Of a stretch of DNA of 64,000 bases, positions 47,800-59,176 are shown piece by piece (the first letter of the stretch is position 1; every line of letters starts with the position of its first letter). This DNA comes from Laguncularia racemosa (lineage: Eukaryota > Streptophyta > Magnoliopsida > Myrtales > Combretaceae): contig JBBMOL010000201.1 of NCBI GenBank assembly GCA_037954665.1, positions 372,001 through 436,000 of the forward strand. Direction: 5' to 3'. Position numbers and translations under genes: made by a program. Below the pieces are notes generated by a model. The model saw nothing but the letters and a program-made list of their open reading frames with translations, searched no databases and was not told the origin of the DNA.

Positions 47800-48995
47800 A
47801 TTAAGCTCCAAGAATAGCGATAAGAGCATACTTGCAAGATAGGGCATCTGCTACCACATTTTCCTTACCTTGCTCGTATTAGATCAAATATGGAAACATC
47901 TTTATAAACTCGACTCATCTTGCATGTCTTTTGTTCAACTTGCCTTGGGCCTTCAAATGCTTCAAAGATTCATGATCCGTGTGAATAATGAATTCTTTCG
48001 ACCACAAGTAGTGCTGCCACGTCTCCAATGCACGCACCAATGCATAAAGCTCCTTATCAAACGTCAAGTACTTCAAAGCAGCTCCATTTAGCTTCTCACT
48101 AAAGTAAGCAATATGACGCTTCTCCTACATCAAAACGGCTCCTATACCAATCCTGGAGGCATCATATTCGATCTCAAAAGTTTTGGAAAAATTAGGTAAA
48201 ACTAATAATGGAGTAGAACATAACTTTTCTTTTATCACACTAAAGGAATTTTCTTGTTCTACTTCCCATTTAAACCCAACATCCTTTTTTATTACTTCAG
48301 TCAATGGGGCAGCCAATGTACTAAAATTACGCACAAAACGTCTATAAAAACTAGCTAACCCAAGAAAACTTCTAACCTCAGTTAGCAATTTAGGAGATGG
48401 CCAATCATTGATGGCTTGCACCTTTTCTTCATCCACTTGCTGTAACAACAAAACCCAAGAACACCACTCGATCTATATAAAAACTGCACTTTTTCAAATT
48501 GGCATATAATTTTTCTTGTCTCAGCAGATCAATAACAGCCCTAAGATGTTCCATATGCTCATCAAAGCTCTTACTATACACCAGAATATCATCAAAGTAT
48601 ACAACGACAAATTTTCCAATGAATGCACGCAAAACATGGTTCATTACTCTCATGACTGTACTAGGTGCATTAGTTAACCCGAATGGCATCACTAACCACT
48701 CATACAATCCATGTTTTGTTTTAAAAGCTATTTTCCATTCATCACCCTCTTTCATTCTATTTTGATGATATCTATTCTTTAGATCTATTTTCGAAAATAT
48801 CACAAATCCATGCAATTCATCAAGCATATCATCCAAACGAGGTATAGGGTGTCGGTACTTCACTGTGATTTTGTTAATGACTCGACAATCAACACACAAG
48901 CACCATGTCCCATCTTTTTTAGGCACTAACAATACTGGAACTGCGTACGAGCTCATGCTTTCTCGAATATGTCCTTTAGCCATTAACTCTTCCAC
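47800..48995 (-). pseudogene. Element E reverse transcriptase and RNase H
   Basis: RT occupies 48995-48429 and has VPKKDGTW, CVDCRVINKIT, MPFGLTNAPST and the catalytic YFDDILVYSK. A small deletion and frame change near 48430 leads to 48451-48125, with VDEEKVQAI, RSFLGLASFYRRF and the start of RNase H (YDASRIGIGAVL, with the catalytic Asp). The rest of RNase H, down to about 47800, is readable only in pieces. The enzyme would not be made as a whole. Confidence 0.83.
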
Positions 48996-49041
48996 TTGCC
49001 ATTGTAGCTCCTCGTCTCCACAGATCCGCCCTATAAGCTGG

Positions 49042-49817
49042 TCAATTTGGAATCACCGCTCCAGGAACAAAGTCAATTTGATGCCCAATCCCTTGCTTTG
49101 GTGGTAAACCATTAGGTACTTCATCGGGAAAGACGTCCTCATAATCCTGAAAAATAGAAAACACACAACTAGGCAAAGAAGTGTTAATGTTAGAATACAC
49201 AAACATGGCCTCCTTATATACAAACAAATCATTGGTCTTCCATCCTTAAGTGCACTCTTGATCTCTCGTTCTCTTCCAAAGAAACTCATTCTTTTCTCTT
49301 GTCCCTCACCTATAGCCGAGCACTTTTGCATTTCTCCCCTAGAGATTTGACTGTCTCTCTTCTCACCACTCATATTTCTTTCACTTTCATTTTCCCTCTT
49401 CTTTTGTTTCTTGACTTCTACCTCACTTTCTGCACAAATGGCTTTTTAAAACTGTAGTTGATCCTCATACACTTAGCTTAGCGTCATTGGCATCAATGTA
49501 ACTTTCCTTCCATCTTTCATAAATGAATACTGATTTTTGTACCCATCATGAAGGGCTCTCCTATCAAATTACCAAGGCCTTCCATGTAAAAGATGACCAG
49601 CATGCATAGGTACAACATCACAACGGACCATATCCATATATTTCTCGATTGAAAACATTACGTGGACCTGCTTATTCACCTTCACTTCCCCACATTCATT
49701 CAGCCATTGCAATTTGTATGGCTTGGGATGTTTCACAGTGGACAAACCTAATTTATCAACAAGTATTTTACTTGCTACATTAACACAGCTACCTCCGTCT
49801 ATGATCAAACTACACAC
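49042..49817 (-). pseudogene. Element E protease and linker
   Basis: The protease frame 49817-49569 has the active-site segment LIIDGGSCVNVAS, where most retroviral-type proteases show D-S/T-G, then LGLSTVKHPKPY and a final LLHGRPW. The linker with FPDEVPNGLPP and HQIDFVPGA lies at 49227-49042. Frames are separated by stops. Element B keeps traces of the same protease type. Confidence 0.72.
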
Positions 49818-50039
49818 CTTATCTTATACATGGCACTGAGTGTGAAAAGTATTGTCTCGTTGCACATTATCATTCTCTTCTTGTTTAACTCACACATTCA
49901 GGGAATTGCATAATGACTAATGACCTACCTTCTACAGCATATTCACAATCACTAGCGTCTTCTAACTATGGCATAGTATCACTAGCACAATCAGAGCCAT
50001 CATCATCAGTTTCAATCTCCCCACCTTTGCGCATGATCA

Positions 50040-51060
50040 TCACTCTTTGATTTGGACATTAGATGCCACATGCCCAATCCCCAAACACTTAAAACATTTA
50101 ATATCCCGATTTCTTAGAGTTTGAGATGATGAGTTACCTCTCTCCTTAGCGACCTGTAGGTGCTTCTTCAAGTTCCGGCCATCATTGGCCTTGAACCTAG
50201 GTTTCTCTTCCCTTTTCCCCCCTGTCCATTTTCTACAGGAGTGGGAATTTGAGTAGTTGTGGTTCCTAGCTCGAGTGACTTTCCCTTCTTTGAGTTGTTG
50301 CTCAACTTTCATGGCCATATGCACCATGTCCTCCAACTCCACATAGTGCTGTAATTCCACAACGTTGGCGATGTCACGATTTAGTCCACATAGGAATCTA
50401 GCCATAGTAGCCTTACGTCCTCCTCCACATTAGCTTGAATTAAGACTATTTCCATCTCCTTATAATAGTCTTCAACACTTTTCGACCCTTTTTGAGGCTT
50501 TGCAGCTTAAGGTGATAATCTTGATAATAATGTGATGGGACAAACCGTCCTCTCATGGCAGCTTTCATCTCCTCCCAATTGGTAATTGGTCATTCACCAT
50601 TCCTCCGTCGGGATAAGATCAATTGATCTCACCAAAAAATGTCATAATCTGTAAATTCCACTGTTGCAAGCTTCACTTTCTTCTCCTCAAAGTAATTGTG
50701 GCAATCGAAAACCAGTTCAACCTTTCTCTCCCATTCAAGGTAAATTTCGGGATCATTCCTCCCTTGAAAAGGAGGGATTGTCATTCTGATACTCCCGATA
50801 TTTCTATCAACTCCTTCTCTAACTTGTTATTGACACAGTCATTCTTGCATCGATTGTGCCTTTCCTCCTCTTCTTCTTCAGTAGAATCGTCTCGAGGTGC
50901 GACTAGTTAACGTACTTGTCTCCGTACCGGAGGGATTCCGATAGGAGGTCTTGTTTGCAATTCATTGATCTGCTCATCTTGTCTATCCATTCGATCACGG
51001 ATTTCTCCGAACACCAAATGCACGCACTCAAACTGTTGCTGCATAGCCCTTAAAAGAATG
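50040..51060 (-). pseudogene. Element E gag
   Basis: The clearest part, 50405-50040, gives MARFLCGLNRDIANVVELQ and LEDMVHMAMKVEQQLK, a gag C-terminal pattern common in plant Ty3/gypsy. A zinc knuckle follows (CFKCLGIGHVASN), where the last Cys is lost through a one-base frameshift. Upstream gag pieces to about 51060 are broken. Confidence 0.72.
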
Positions 51061-51695
51061 GATTGATTGGGTTCATCCCCTTGATTCTCGTGTTCTGAGA
51101 TGATGATGATCCTGAAAGAAATTCAGTTAAGAAGTCTTCACACACTCCATCACGTGTTTCCACTCAAAAAGTCTAACTACACTCGTGTTGCACACAGATT
51201 AATGGCTTTTACCCTCCATTACGCTCACCTACTCTCATCTTTTACCACTCTTGTTTTCCTAGACCAAGTTCCTTAAGAACACAACAATTGAAAAACTAAA
51301 GTATTCACTTGTAAAACTCAAACATCAGTTCATATAATTAGCTCAAAAAGAGGCCAAGAAGATAGTGATTACGAAAACACAGATGGCAAGAAGAAACAAC
51401 ACCCTTGAAGTAATGCTTAATAGAAGAATAAATTCATTGTGGAGTATAGTATGTAAGGAATCAACTTGGGCATTGATAATGATAGAAGATAACACAAGAG
51501 AATTTTTCTTTCTTTTCTTTTTTCTTTTTAACTTTTGTTTGCTGATTTTTTTTTCTTTTTTTTTTAACTTTTGTTTATTGATTTTTTTTTTTGAAATGAC
51601 ACTTAATAGAAACAGTAGAACAATATTATTGAAGAAATAAATGAAATTTCAACAAGGAACATGAAGGAAAAAGGATAATAACCTGATTGAGAATC
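51061..51695 (-). other. 5' leader of element E
   Basis: Noncoding DNA between gag and the primer site, with T-rich runs near 51510-51590. A fragment of the same leader recurs at 56197-56349. Confidence 0.6.
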
Positions 51696-51712
51696 AAATT
51701 GGCTCTAATACA
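51696..51712 (-). other. Primer-binding site of element E (Met tRNA-like)
   Basis: GTATTAGAGCCAATTT on the minus strand, a few bases from the LTR end, resembles the initiator-Met primer site with mismatches. Confidence 0.55.
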
Positions 51713-51717
51713 AAAAA

Positions 51718-52454
51718 TGATGTGAAATCCCATTAATTGAGTTGTGAGACCCAACATCAAATAATCTATTTCATGAACCGCCCAAATCCCAATTTTTGAA
51801 TAAATAAAAAAATGAATTACTAACCCGTTGTCTATGGAGACAAGAACCGGTAATATATATATATATAAGAAATTATTGATTCGTTGCCTATAAGAGACAA
51901 GAACCAATAATATAAACCAATCTTGAACCTACAAGGTCAAAACCCCGGCTGCTTGTTCAGAAAGAACAAATATGTGAAATAACTCTTCAATTGAAAAATT
52001 CATCCATCCCTTCAACACAAGTTTTGATACCCTATTTATAGAGTTCTAAGGCTAATCAATGGAAAAAAAAAAAACCATCTACATACCCATCAATAACCTA
52101 CTACCAAAGAAAATTAAATGTGCTCTTAACTATACTAATAACTATTTTGTTGATGTAAGCAATGGCCTCAATTATCTTCTAGAATCCCTAATTATTCTCT
52201 TGGCTGATTTGGGGTTCATTTTCTTGGGCTTAGATGACATTAATGAATTTGGGTTCAACCTAGGTCAATGTCTCCAAAGTCATTCTAAACTTGACCTCAT
52301 TTTAAAAAATGATCTTCATAAAGCCTTGCATAGCTTGCTTGATCTGTTTTGCTCGTGCCCTTGTAATTGGCCCTTAAGGTATTTGTAGTTCCTCAATTCC
52401 ACTTCGATTGTATTTATCCTCTTCAATACCCGAACCTTGAGATGGTCCTCCATC
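51718..52454 (-). repeat. 5' LTR of element E plus duplicated polyprotein tail
   Basis: From TGATGTGAAATCCC upward this block matches the 3' LTR. It continues into sequence equal to the end of the polyprotein at about 46440-46560. It forms the left arm of a long inverted repeat with 52849-53602. Confidence 0.78.
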
Positions 52455-52474
52455 AAAAGGACTATTGTGTTTAA

Positions 52475-52523
52475 GATAGCGAAAATGAATACATAACATT
52501 ATTTTGATTAACATATCAAATTC
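52475..52523. repeat. 49-bp direct repeat flanking element E, right copy
   Basis: Matches 45790-45838 with three G-to-A differences. Confidence 0.85.
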
Positions 52524-52848
52524 AAGATAGACCTCCTTTAAGGAATGAGTCTAAAACCTCACATTAATAACACTCAACTCTCAAGTGTTTAAGGGTTAGT
52601 GTCTAAGATGTGGTCTGCCTCTTGTTATCCTAAACCATTTGAATAAATGAGGTACCTTTCCATTTTACCAAATTTGACCATATTCACCAAGTCTCGTGAT
52701 GTCTTCAGGAATTATGTGCCCCTATCAAGTGATTTAGTCTGAACTTAGATCTCTTGGGAATTTAGTTACCCAAGACTTAGCTAGTTAGGATAGTCTTTTT
52801 CATGCCCTCGTTGGTAATTGACCATAGCCATTTCAAAAGTGTGCCTAA
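52524..52848. other. Spacer between inverted E arms
   Basis: No gene was recognised. It is probably internal DNA of element F. Confidence 0.45.
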
Positions 52849-53427
52849 TGGAGGACCATCTCAAGGTTCGGGTATTAAAGAGGATAAATGCAATTGAAGT
52901 GGAATTAGGAACTACAAATACTAGAAGGGCCAATCACAAGGGCGCGAGCAAAATAGATCAAGCAAGCTATGCAAGGCTTTGTGAAGATCATTTTTGAAAA
53001 TGAGGTCATGTTTGGAAGGACTTTGGAGACATTGAGCTGGGCTGAACCCAAATTCATTAATGTCATCCATGCCCAAGAAAATGAAGCCCAAATCAGCCAA
53101 GACAGTAATTAAGGATTCTAGAAGATAATTGAGGTCATTACTTACATCAACAAAATAGTTATTAGTATAGTTAAAAGCACATTTAATTTTCTTTGGTAAT
53201 GGGTTATTGATGGGTATGTGGATGGGTTTTTTTTTCATTAATTAGCCTTAGGACACTATAAATAGGGTATCAAAACTTATGTTGAGGGGATGGACGAATT
53301 TTTCAATTGAAGAGTTATTTCTCATCTCTGTTCTTTTTGAACAAGCAGTCGGGGTTTTGACCTTATGGGTTCAAGCTCAGTTTATATTATTGGTTCTTGT
53401 CTCTTATAGGCAATGGGTCAATAATTT

Positions 53428-53466
<39 letters not shown>

Positions 53467-53602
53467 TATATATTACCGGTTCTTGTCTCCATAGACAATG
53501 AGTCAGTAATTGTTTTTTATTTAAAAATTGGGATTTGGGCAGTCTAGGAAATTGATTATTTGTTGCAGGGTCTCACAACTCAATTCGTGGGATTTCGCAT
53601 CA
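52849..53602 (+). repeat. Inverted fragment of element E (polyprotein tail plus LTR)
   Basis: Starts within the polyprotein tail (TGGAGGACCATCTCAAGG) and ends at the outer LTR terminus TTTCGCATCA. It matches 51718-52454 in opposite orientation. A TATAAATAG box lies at about 53258 and a TA microsatellite at 53431-53473. Confidence 0.82.
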
Positions 53603-54700
53603 GTGCCCCAAAAACCTATTTAAAATAGTCTTCGGATCTTCTTGAGTCAGGTACTGGCTTGCTCCATTAGCAAGTCTCGGACTCTCTTCTCTAACATCCC
53701 TAATCGGTTCTCTAAAACCTTCACATAATGTTGTGAAGCTTCAAATTTCTCCTTCCAAATTGCCACCCTCCTTTCCGTGCCTTAATGTTGGATTTCTACT
53801 CAAGCTCTAACTATGTCTATGTAAGCCTTCAATTCTTAGGTTGGGTTTTCTAGCATAGGTTCTAGTATACTTGGAGCCTAGTACTCAACTTGCCTTGTCT
53901 TGTGCATGAAGTCCATAATGAATTCCTTAGTGGCTCTGAAATCCTCCACCTATCCATCTAAATTTCCTACATCTACGATGGGGCTCAAGATTCTTGTATC
54001 CCAAATGGCTTTGATGGCACGCAGCTTGTTCACTTTGAAGGCTAAGGTAATGTTCGAATCCTGATAATCAAGTGTAATTGAATCCAATGGGGGCCTGTGA
54101 GCATTATCTTAGATTGCTCGCAACTGTCTGACTACGCAAATTGGGAAATAGTAGTGCATCCAGTAATTCCTAGAATAGCCTGTGTGCAATGATTCCACCT
54201 GGTAGTCCACAACATGTCCTTAAGGTAAACCTTCTACATAATCTCCATCCATTGGTGAATTTGAACTCCTTCTAGCAACTATATCTTAGTTACAAAGTAG
54301 CCTACCTGGTCAACTTATGAAACTAAAGATCTCCTGATGAGATCCAATCCATATCTTTTAGTATGACTAGTGGACCATACTATTAGTAATGCTGGACAAC
54401 CTTTGAAGTTTCCCTTCCCTATTTCTTTCAGAAATCTAAGGATCGATCTATTCAACAAGTAAGCTAAACTAAGTTACTAATTCTGCAACCCTGAAATGGA
54501 CATGCAAAACTCCAATTGGAAATATGATACTAGCAAAAATTGCCATGATGTAGGCATTGACTCGATTTTACTCTTGAGTTCGCTGGTCTCCCATGAAAAT
54601 CTCTCGACTAATTTGGTAGTTTATAGGCGTTCCAAACGAGTTTCTAAGGGTTGAGATTCTTATGGACTTTCCATTACATGGGGTAAGGGCCCGAGTTACT
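53603..54700 (-). pseudogene. Degenerate gag-like region of element F
   Basis: On the minus strand, pieces such as a GNFKGCPALLIVWSTSH motif (near 54380), LGITGCTTIFP (near 54160) and KVNKLRAIKAIWD (near 54010) are followed by a heptad-like segment ending in RLGMLEKRVRDLLMEQ (about 53720-53660). This order resembles the gag of Tat/Ogre-type elements, which carry a plant mobile domain followed by a coiled coil. Many stops interrupt it. The match is from memory of the pattern and needs a profile search. Confidence 0.45.
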
Positions 54701-55540
54701 TCTAACTTTCTAACTCCCAACAGCTTGTAGAAAGTGCTTGTCGGGCTAGCTTATAGATCTAGAATTGTGGTTCCTTCAGAACTGGGAGGAGCTTGTAGCA
54801 GTTGTGAACACTCTTCAATGGTTGGAGATAGGGTGTGTGGGCTAAAGCTAAATGCTGCTAACTCTGGATCCCAAAAGTAAGTTAAGGCCCTTAAGACCTT
54901 TGGCCTTGATGGTTTCCTGTTGCTTTAGGCTAAACTGTTAAAACCAGTTAGAAAGTGTAGACATAGATGGTAAAGGTTGGTTGACATAAATCTGGCTGAT
55001 GTGAATATGGTCATTACTTAACCTAGAGTTGGCTATTCCTTCGTAATACATAAAATAAGAATTTTACAAAGAATACATATACAATGACAGAGCTTTACAT
55101 CATCTAGAAAATCAATATGCTGCATTTTATTAAAGTTGCACTATTTTTCAATTATGCATAGATGACATGAATGCAAATTGGGTAGGTTCTAAAGGTCTTC
55201 AAGCTCTGTAGCCTCCCTCATTTCTAAGGTAATGGGCTTTGGGCCACATTGAAGCAAGAGTGGGGAAACCTAATTGGCCCCAAGCAGTGGTTAACCCACT
55301 ACACCTGAAAGTTACACAATGGCTCCCCATCTTAACATCCTAGACGACCTGGGTTGACCGTATTTAACACACATATATGCATGGCAACATCTTGCCCAAA
55401 AGATCATTACTAGGTTTGATGGGCCTAGTGCTATTTCATCTGGATAAGAAATATGCATAATAATACATCTTGAAGGAATTTATAAGAAGCTCTTAATTTG
55501 TGTAGAAGATAAAAATGGTTAGCCCACTAAAGAATTAGGG
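54701..55540 (-). other. 5' leader of element F
   Basis: Noncoding or unreadable DNA between the gag-like region and the primer site. No conserved motif was identified. Confidence 0.4.
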
Positions 55541-55559
55541 TCCCCAGTAGAGTCACCAA
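55541..55559 (-). other. Primer-binding site of element F
   Basis: TTGGTGACTCTACTGGGGA on the minus strand next to the LTR end. It resembles the TTGGCGACTC.GCTGGGGA sequence of Tat/Ogre elements, usually attributed to tRNA-Arg. Confidence 0.6.
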
Positions 55560-55562
55560 TTT

Positions 55563-56196
55563 TGTTGAACTTAATTTTGGATTTTCCTTACTTAAGCCAT
55601 ATTAAGTCTAACCCACTTAATACAAGTTACTCGACAGTAAAATTAAGGAAAAACTATATTTTTAATTATCTTAAGAAAATTGGAGTCACCATCAATCCAA
55701 GTTAGAATATATGATAAATTAAGGTTAATGAGATGGATTAACCTTAACTAGCTACTAGTTATGAATTTTTCTAAAAAAAAAAAATTTGGAAAAATATTAA
55801 CTAGAGAATCTAGCCTTGGGGGCTATCCTATTAAAACCTAAATGGTTACCACTTATTATCTTCTTCAAGAAACTGAATTAAAAGCTTCTTATCAATTCCT
55901 TTTGCTATCACATGTCCAAAACATAGAAAAAAAAATTGAAACAACATGGAAAACTTTTAATTATTTTTTTACTACAAATGGATTTTCTATTCTTACAAAT
56001 AAAAGATAATAAAGCTTCTGCATTTTTACTTTAATTAAAATTGAACTAAAAAATTGAATAAAATATTTTTAAGTTTTTATATTATGAATTGAAATTTTAA
56101 AAGGATAAAATATTTTTTATATGGTAAATTGAAATCGAAAAAGAATAATTTTTTATTATTATTATCTCATATGTTGTCACTTAGAAGGTGCCTACG
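55563..56196 (-). repeat. 5' LTR of element F, truncated
   Basis: Matches 41333-41979. The homology stops at GCCTACG, where a fragment of another E copy begins. Confidence 0.75.
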
Positions 56197-56349
56197 TTAA
56201 AACTAAAACATCAATTCCAATAATTTGCTCAAAAAGGGGCCAAGAAGATAGTGATTAAGAAAACACAAAGACGGCAAGAAGAAAGAACACTATTGAACTA
56301 ATGCTTAATAGAAGAATAAATTCATCATGGAGTATAGTATGTAAGGAAG
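56197..56349 (-). repeat. Fragment of a further E copy, split by element D
   Basis: Matches the E leader at about 51313-51458 (for example GAAGAATAAATTCAT and GGAGTATAGTATGTAAGGAA) and ends where the LTR of element D begins. The other half should lie beyond the window's right edge. Confidence 0.75.
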
Positions 56350-57868
56350 TGATGGGTGTCGAATCCAACAAAAATAAAAACCTACTCCTAGACAATTATA
56401 TCATTTGCGTATAGTAGTGAGTAGGGCCGTATCCACAGGATTGGTTAAATATATTTCTATACAAAGAGAATACAGAGGAAAAGAAAAATGGGGGGTTTTG
56501 TTTGTGAATCAAAATAATGTTGAAACAAGATAATAAAATCGAATATTGATAAAAGCCTAGCCAAAGGAATCAAGAAAGTTTAATTCGAGGAATTGATCAT
56601 CGATGCAAATGTTTTCTATTCTTATTTCTAGATAAACTGGTTATGGTTATTAACAAGCTCTAATAACCTATCTCTCCTTACTTCCTCGATAATCAAAACA
56701 AGCTCTTTGATTATTTCTCTTATCGATTAGACAACCCTAAACAAGCTCTTAGGATTTAATCTATCAATAGCATTAAAAACAAGAGAGACCACCAATTCAT
56801 GCCAGTAGATTATAAGATAACCTATTTAAACAAGGTCATACATCTTCATAACATGAATTCGATCATCTATTTTATAATCAAACATGTTAGTGTGTCACCG
56901 AGACTAGAACTATCAAACAATTACGGATTTGACGTGCTAAGTTGACAATATATTAACTTGCTAATTGAGTAGAAGAGCTCTAATTCATACCAATCAACAA
57001 AGATAATATTGACAAAACGTTTAGAAAATATATGAATATCCAAAAACAAAGAATAGATTAAAGACAAATCAATTAGATCTCACAATTTGTGGAGAATTAA
57101 ACTTCAATGACCTTTTGGCTAGAAAATCTGCTTAGCTATACATGTTCATCATCAAAATGAAAATTAAAAGTAAAAACATGATAAGCCTCAGTTCCCGGTT
57201 TCCTTGCTCTGCCTCCTTCCTTCCTTCTTGTCTCCAAGATGATCCAAGATGGTCAAACTCTTCTAGGGTTAGTTCTATTTATATTGTTAAAGGAATGACA
57301 GATGATCTTTTGCTAGCAAGATACGAAAATATCTTTCCTTTTTGATGTAAATCTCGAGAGGTGAATAATCGTCCGCCAGGCACGCCCTACAACACGGCAA
57401 GATTTCAAACCGTGTCTTCCTCTATAGATAATCTACAATTCTTCATCCGTGTCCAGTGTGTGCCACGTCTTCCACCACGGCCAGATGTCTAGCCGTGCCT
57501 TCCTCTGGTGATTCTTCAAGACAGATACACGGTCGTGTACTTCAACCGTGTATTTTCCCGTGGATTCTTCAAGACAGATACACGGTCGTGTACTTTAATT
57601 GTGTATTTTCCTGTGGCTTTAAAACTAAGTACACGGCCGTGTACTTCAACAACAAGCCCATGTACTTTCCTCCAGCGGTGTAAATCCTTGCCTTTAATCC
57701 AAATTGTAGATGACTTCTCTAATTTACTTGAATTAGCACTCTTGACTCCATTTAACCTGATTTATCACCATAATAAAATTAAGTACCATTTCCTTATGAT
57801 TTCTATAAAATCAATAATAAATTAACATAATTCATACTATAAAGATTGAGTATAAAATGGCTCTATCA
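56350..57868 (-). repeat. 3' LTR of element D
   Basis: On the minus strand it runs from TGATAGAGCC, directly after the polypurine tract, to GACACCCATCA. The ends are inverted (TGAT and ATCA). Confidence 0.82.
57275..57672 (-). promoter_or_regulatory. U3 promoter of element D: CCGTGT block plus TATA box
   Basis: ATATAAATAG on the minus strand (57275-57284) is a TATA box. Between about 57372 and 57672, upstream of it, are repeated half-sites such as ACACGGTCGTGTACTT (twice, near 57530 and 57580), ACACGGCCGTGTACTT (near 57632) and CCGTGTATTTTCCCGTGG. The layout matches the LTRs of elements A and C. Confidence 0.6.
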
Positions 57869-57884
57869 AATTCCCCCACACTTA
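57869..57884 (-). other. Polypurine tract of element D
   Basis: AAGTGTGGGGGAATT on the minus strand abuts the LTR start. Confidence 0.8.
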
Positions 57885-59176
57885 AATTCTTGCTTGTCCT
57901 CAAGTAATTAAATCAAATCATTTGAGAAATCCGTCATAGATTATACGAACTTTCTTTTCATCATTCCAAGCATCTATTCATTTGTAATTCATGACTTGTA
58001 ATTTTAATGTCTACTACTTCAACTAAACTGGTTTCATGTGATCAAATTATCATAGACAAAATTTAATAGCTAGTCTAAACAAAACAAACTTTAATCCTCA
58101 TGTTTAGCAAAAGAATTTTTATTCCAAAAGTAAATACTTAATCCACTAAGGAAAAACACCCAATTAAACTTCATTGGATATTAGCAAGTATAGAATCCTT
58201 GCAACATAAAGTAAAAGCATATAATATCAACTCTTTTCATAGATTTTCTCCCTTTTTATTATAATCTTGTTTCATTCAATGAATGTTTACATTCATTGTT
58301 CTTTTGATTTAATCAAGCATCTATTTTGACGGGTTTTTGCCCGCTTCTGTTCATGAACTTTCGCCTTTTTCGCCATTATCGTTATAGTGAGTTCATTGAG
58401 TGGCACATCCTGAGCTCGTCACTCAAGTGACCGGGTTTTGAGATACCCCTACGGACTCTTCCTCACTCTAACATTCAAGTTTGAATACTCTTAACTCAAT
58501 TACTTGAATTATTGGAGTAATGGCTATGCTTGATTTTTTTTTTTCACTAAGTGTTATAACAAACAACTTCAAAGAGTATACAATAGCTAATATAACCTAG
58601 AAGTAAACTTGTTTATTTTTCACTTAGGGACTCGACTTACTCTTGAGACTTCCAATTTTAAAGCTAAATACAAGGTAAATTTGTTTCTTAAAGATTTCAC
58701 TACTTAATTTTAACCAAGTATTCTAATCACAGCAATAGGTGAGTAAAGCATTTGAACAAGTCAATTTCACATTTTTGTAGATGCTTATTACAACATTTAG
58801 TACAATCTCTAGATTTCATGATAATTTTGAAAATTTTTGTTGCTTGAGGACAAACATTCGAAGTATAAGTCAGTTCTCTATTCTTTATATTTTATTATCC
58901 TCTCCTCCATACTTAGCTAGAACAGTGTCCTCATTGTTCCTAATTCAGCACAATTAAAGAGGAATTAACAACATAAGGAACATTAGTGGATAAGAGAAGG
59001 GGAATACTAGTACTTCCCCGGTATTGGAGTTCTCCTCTTAAGCACTAGAGAATGTCATCTGATGATATATACCCTTGCTACAGCTAATCAAAAGAAAACT
59101 AAAACAAAATAAATTGATATGGGTTGCCTCCCATGAAGCGCCTTTCTTTAACGTCTTTGGCTAGACGTTCCTGTAA
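57885..59176 (-). other. 3' untranslated region of element D
   Basis: About 1.3 kb without a coding frame. At 59121-59141 the minus strand reads GCGCTTCATGGGAGGCAACC, shared with element A. An env-like frame as in A is absent. Confidence 0.65.

Larger units (their letters stand above)
45839..52474 (-). mobile_element. Element E: Ty3/gypsy retrotransposon nested in F
   Basis: A minus-strand element with gag, DGGS-type protease, RT, RNase H and integrase, bounded by LTR-containing blocks at 45839-46438 and 51718-52454. The right block continues past the LTR into a second copy of the polyprotein tail, so the insertion looks like part of a tandem or circular form. A Met-tRNA-like primer site lies beside the right LTR. 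Stops and frameshifts inactivate it. The gag and protease match the remnants of element B. Confidence 0.82.
41333..56196 (-). mobile_element. Element F: Tat/Ogre-like retrotransposon with nested insertions
   Basis: A minus-strand LTR element defined by a 2302-bp 3' LTR at 41333-43634, a polypurine tract next to it, a matching truncated 5' LTR at 55563-56196 and a TTGGTGACTCTACTGGGGA primer-site sequence of the type seen in Tat/Ogre elements. Internal DNA is split by element E and an inverted E fragment. A degenerate gag-like region lies at 53603-54700; no RT or integrase of its own is recognisable, so it may be a deletion derivative. Target duplications were not identified because the 5' LTR is cut off. 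Confidence 0.65.

Noticed and set aside
52059..52388. 109-codon frame, with a matching frame at 52921-53238 on the other strand
   Set aside because: Both are antisense to the end of the E polyprotein and its LTR. They look conserved only because the DNA is an inverted repeat.
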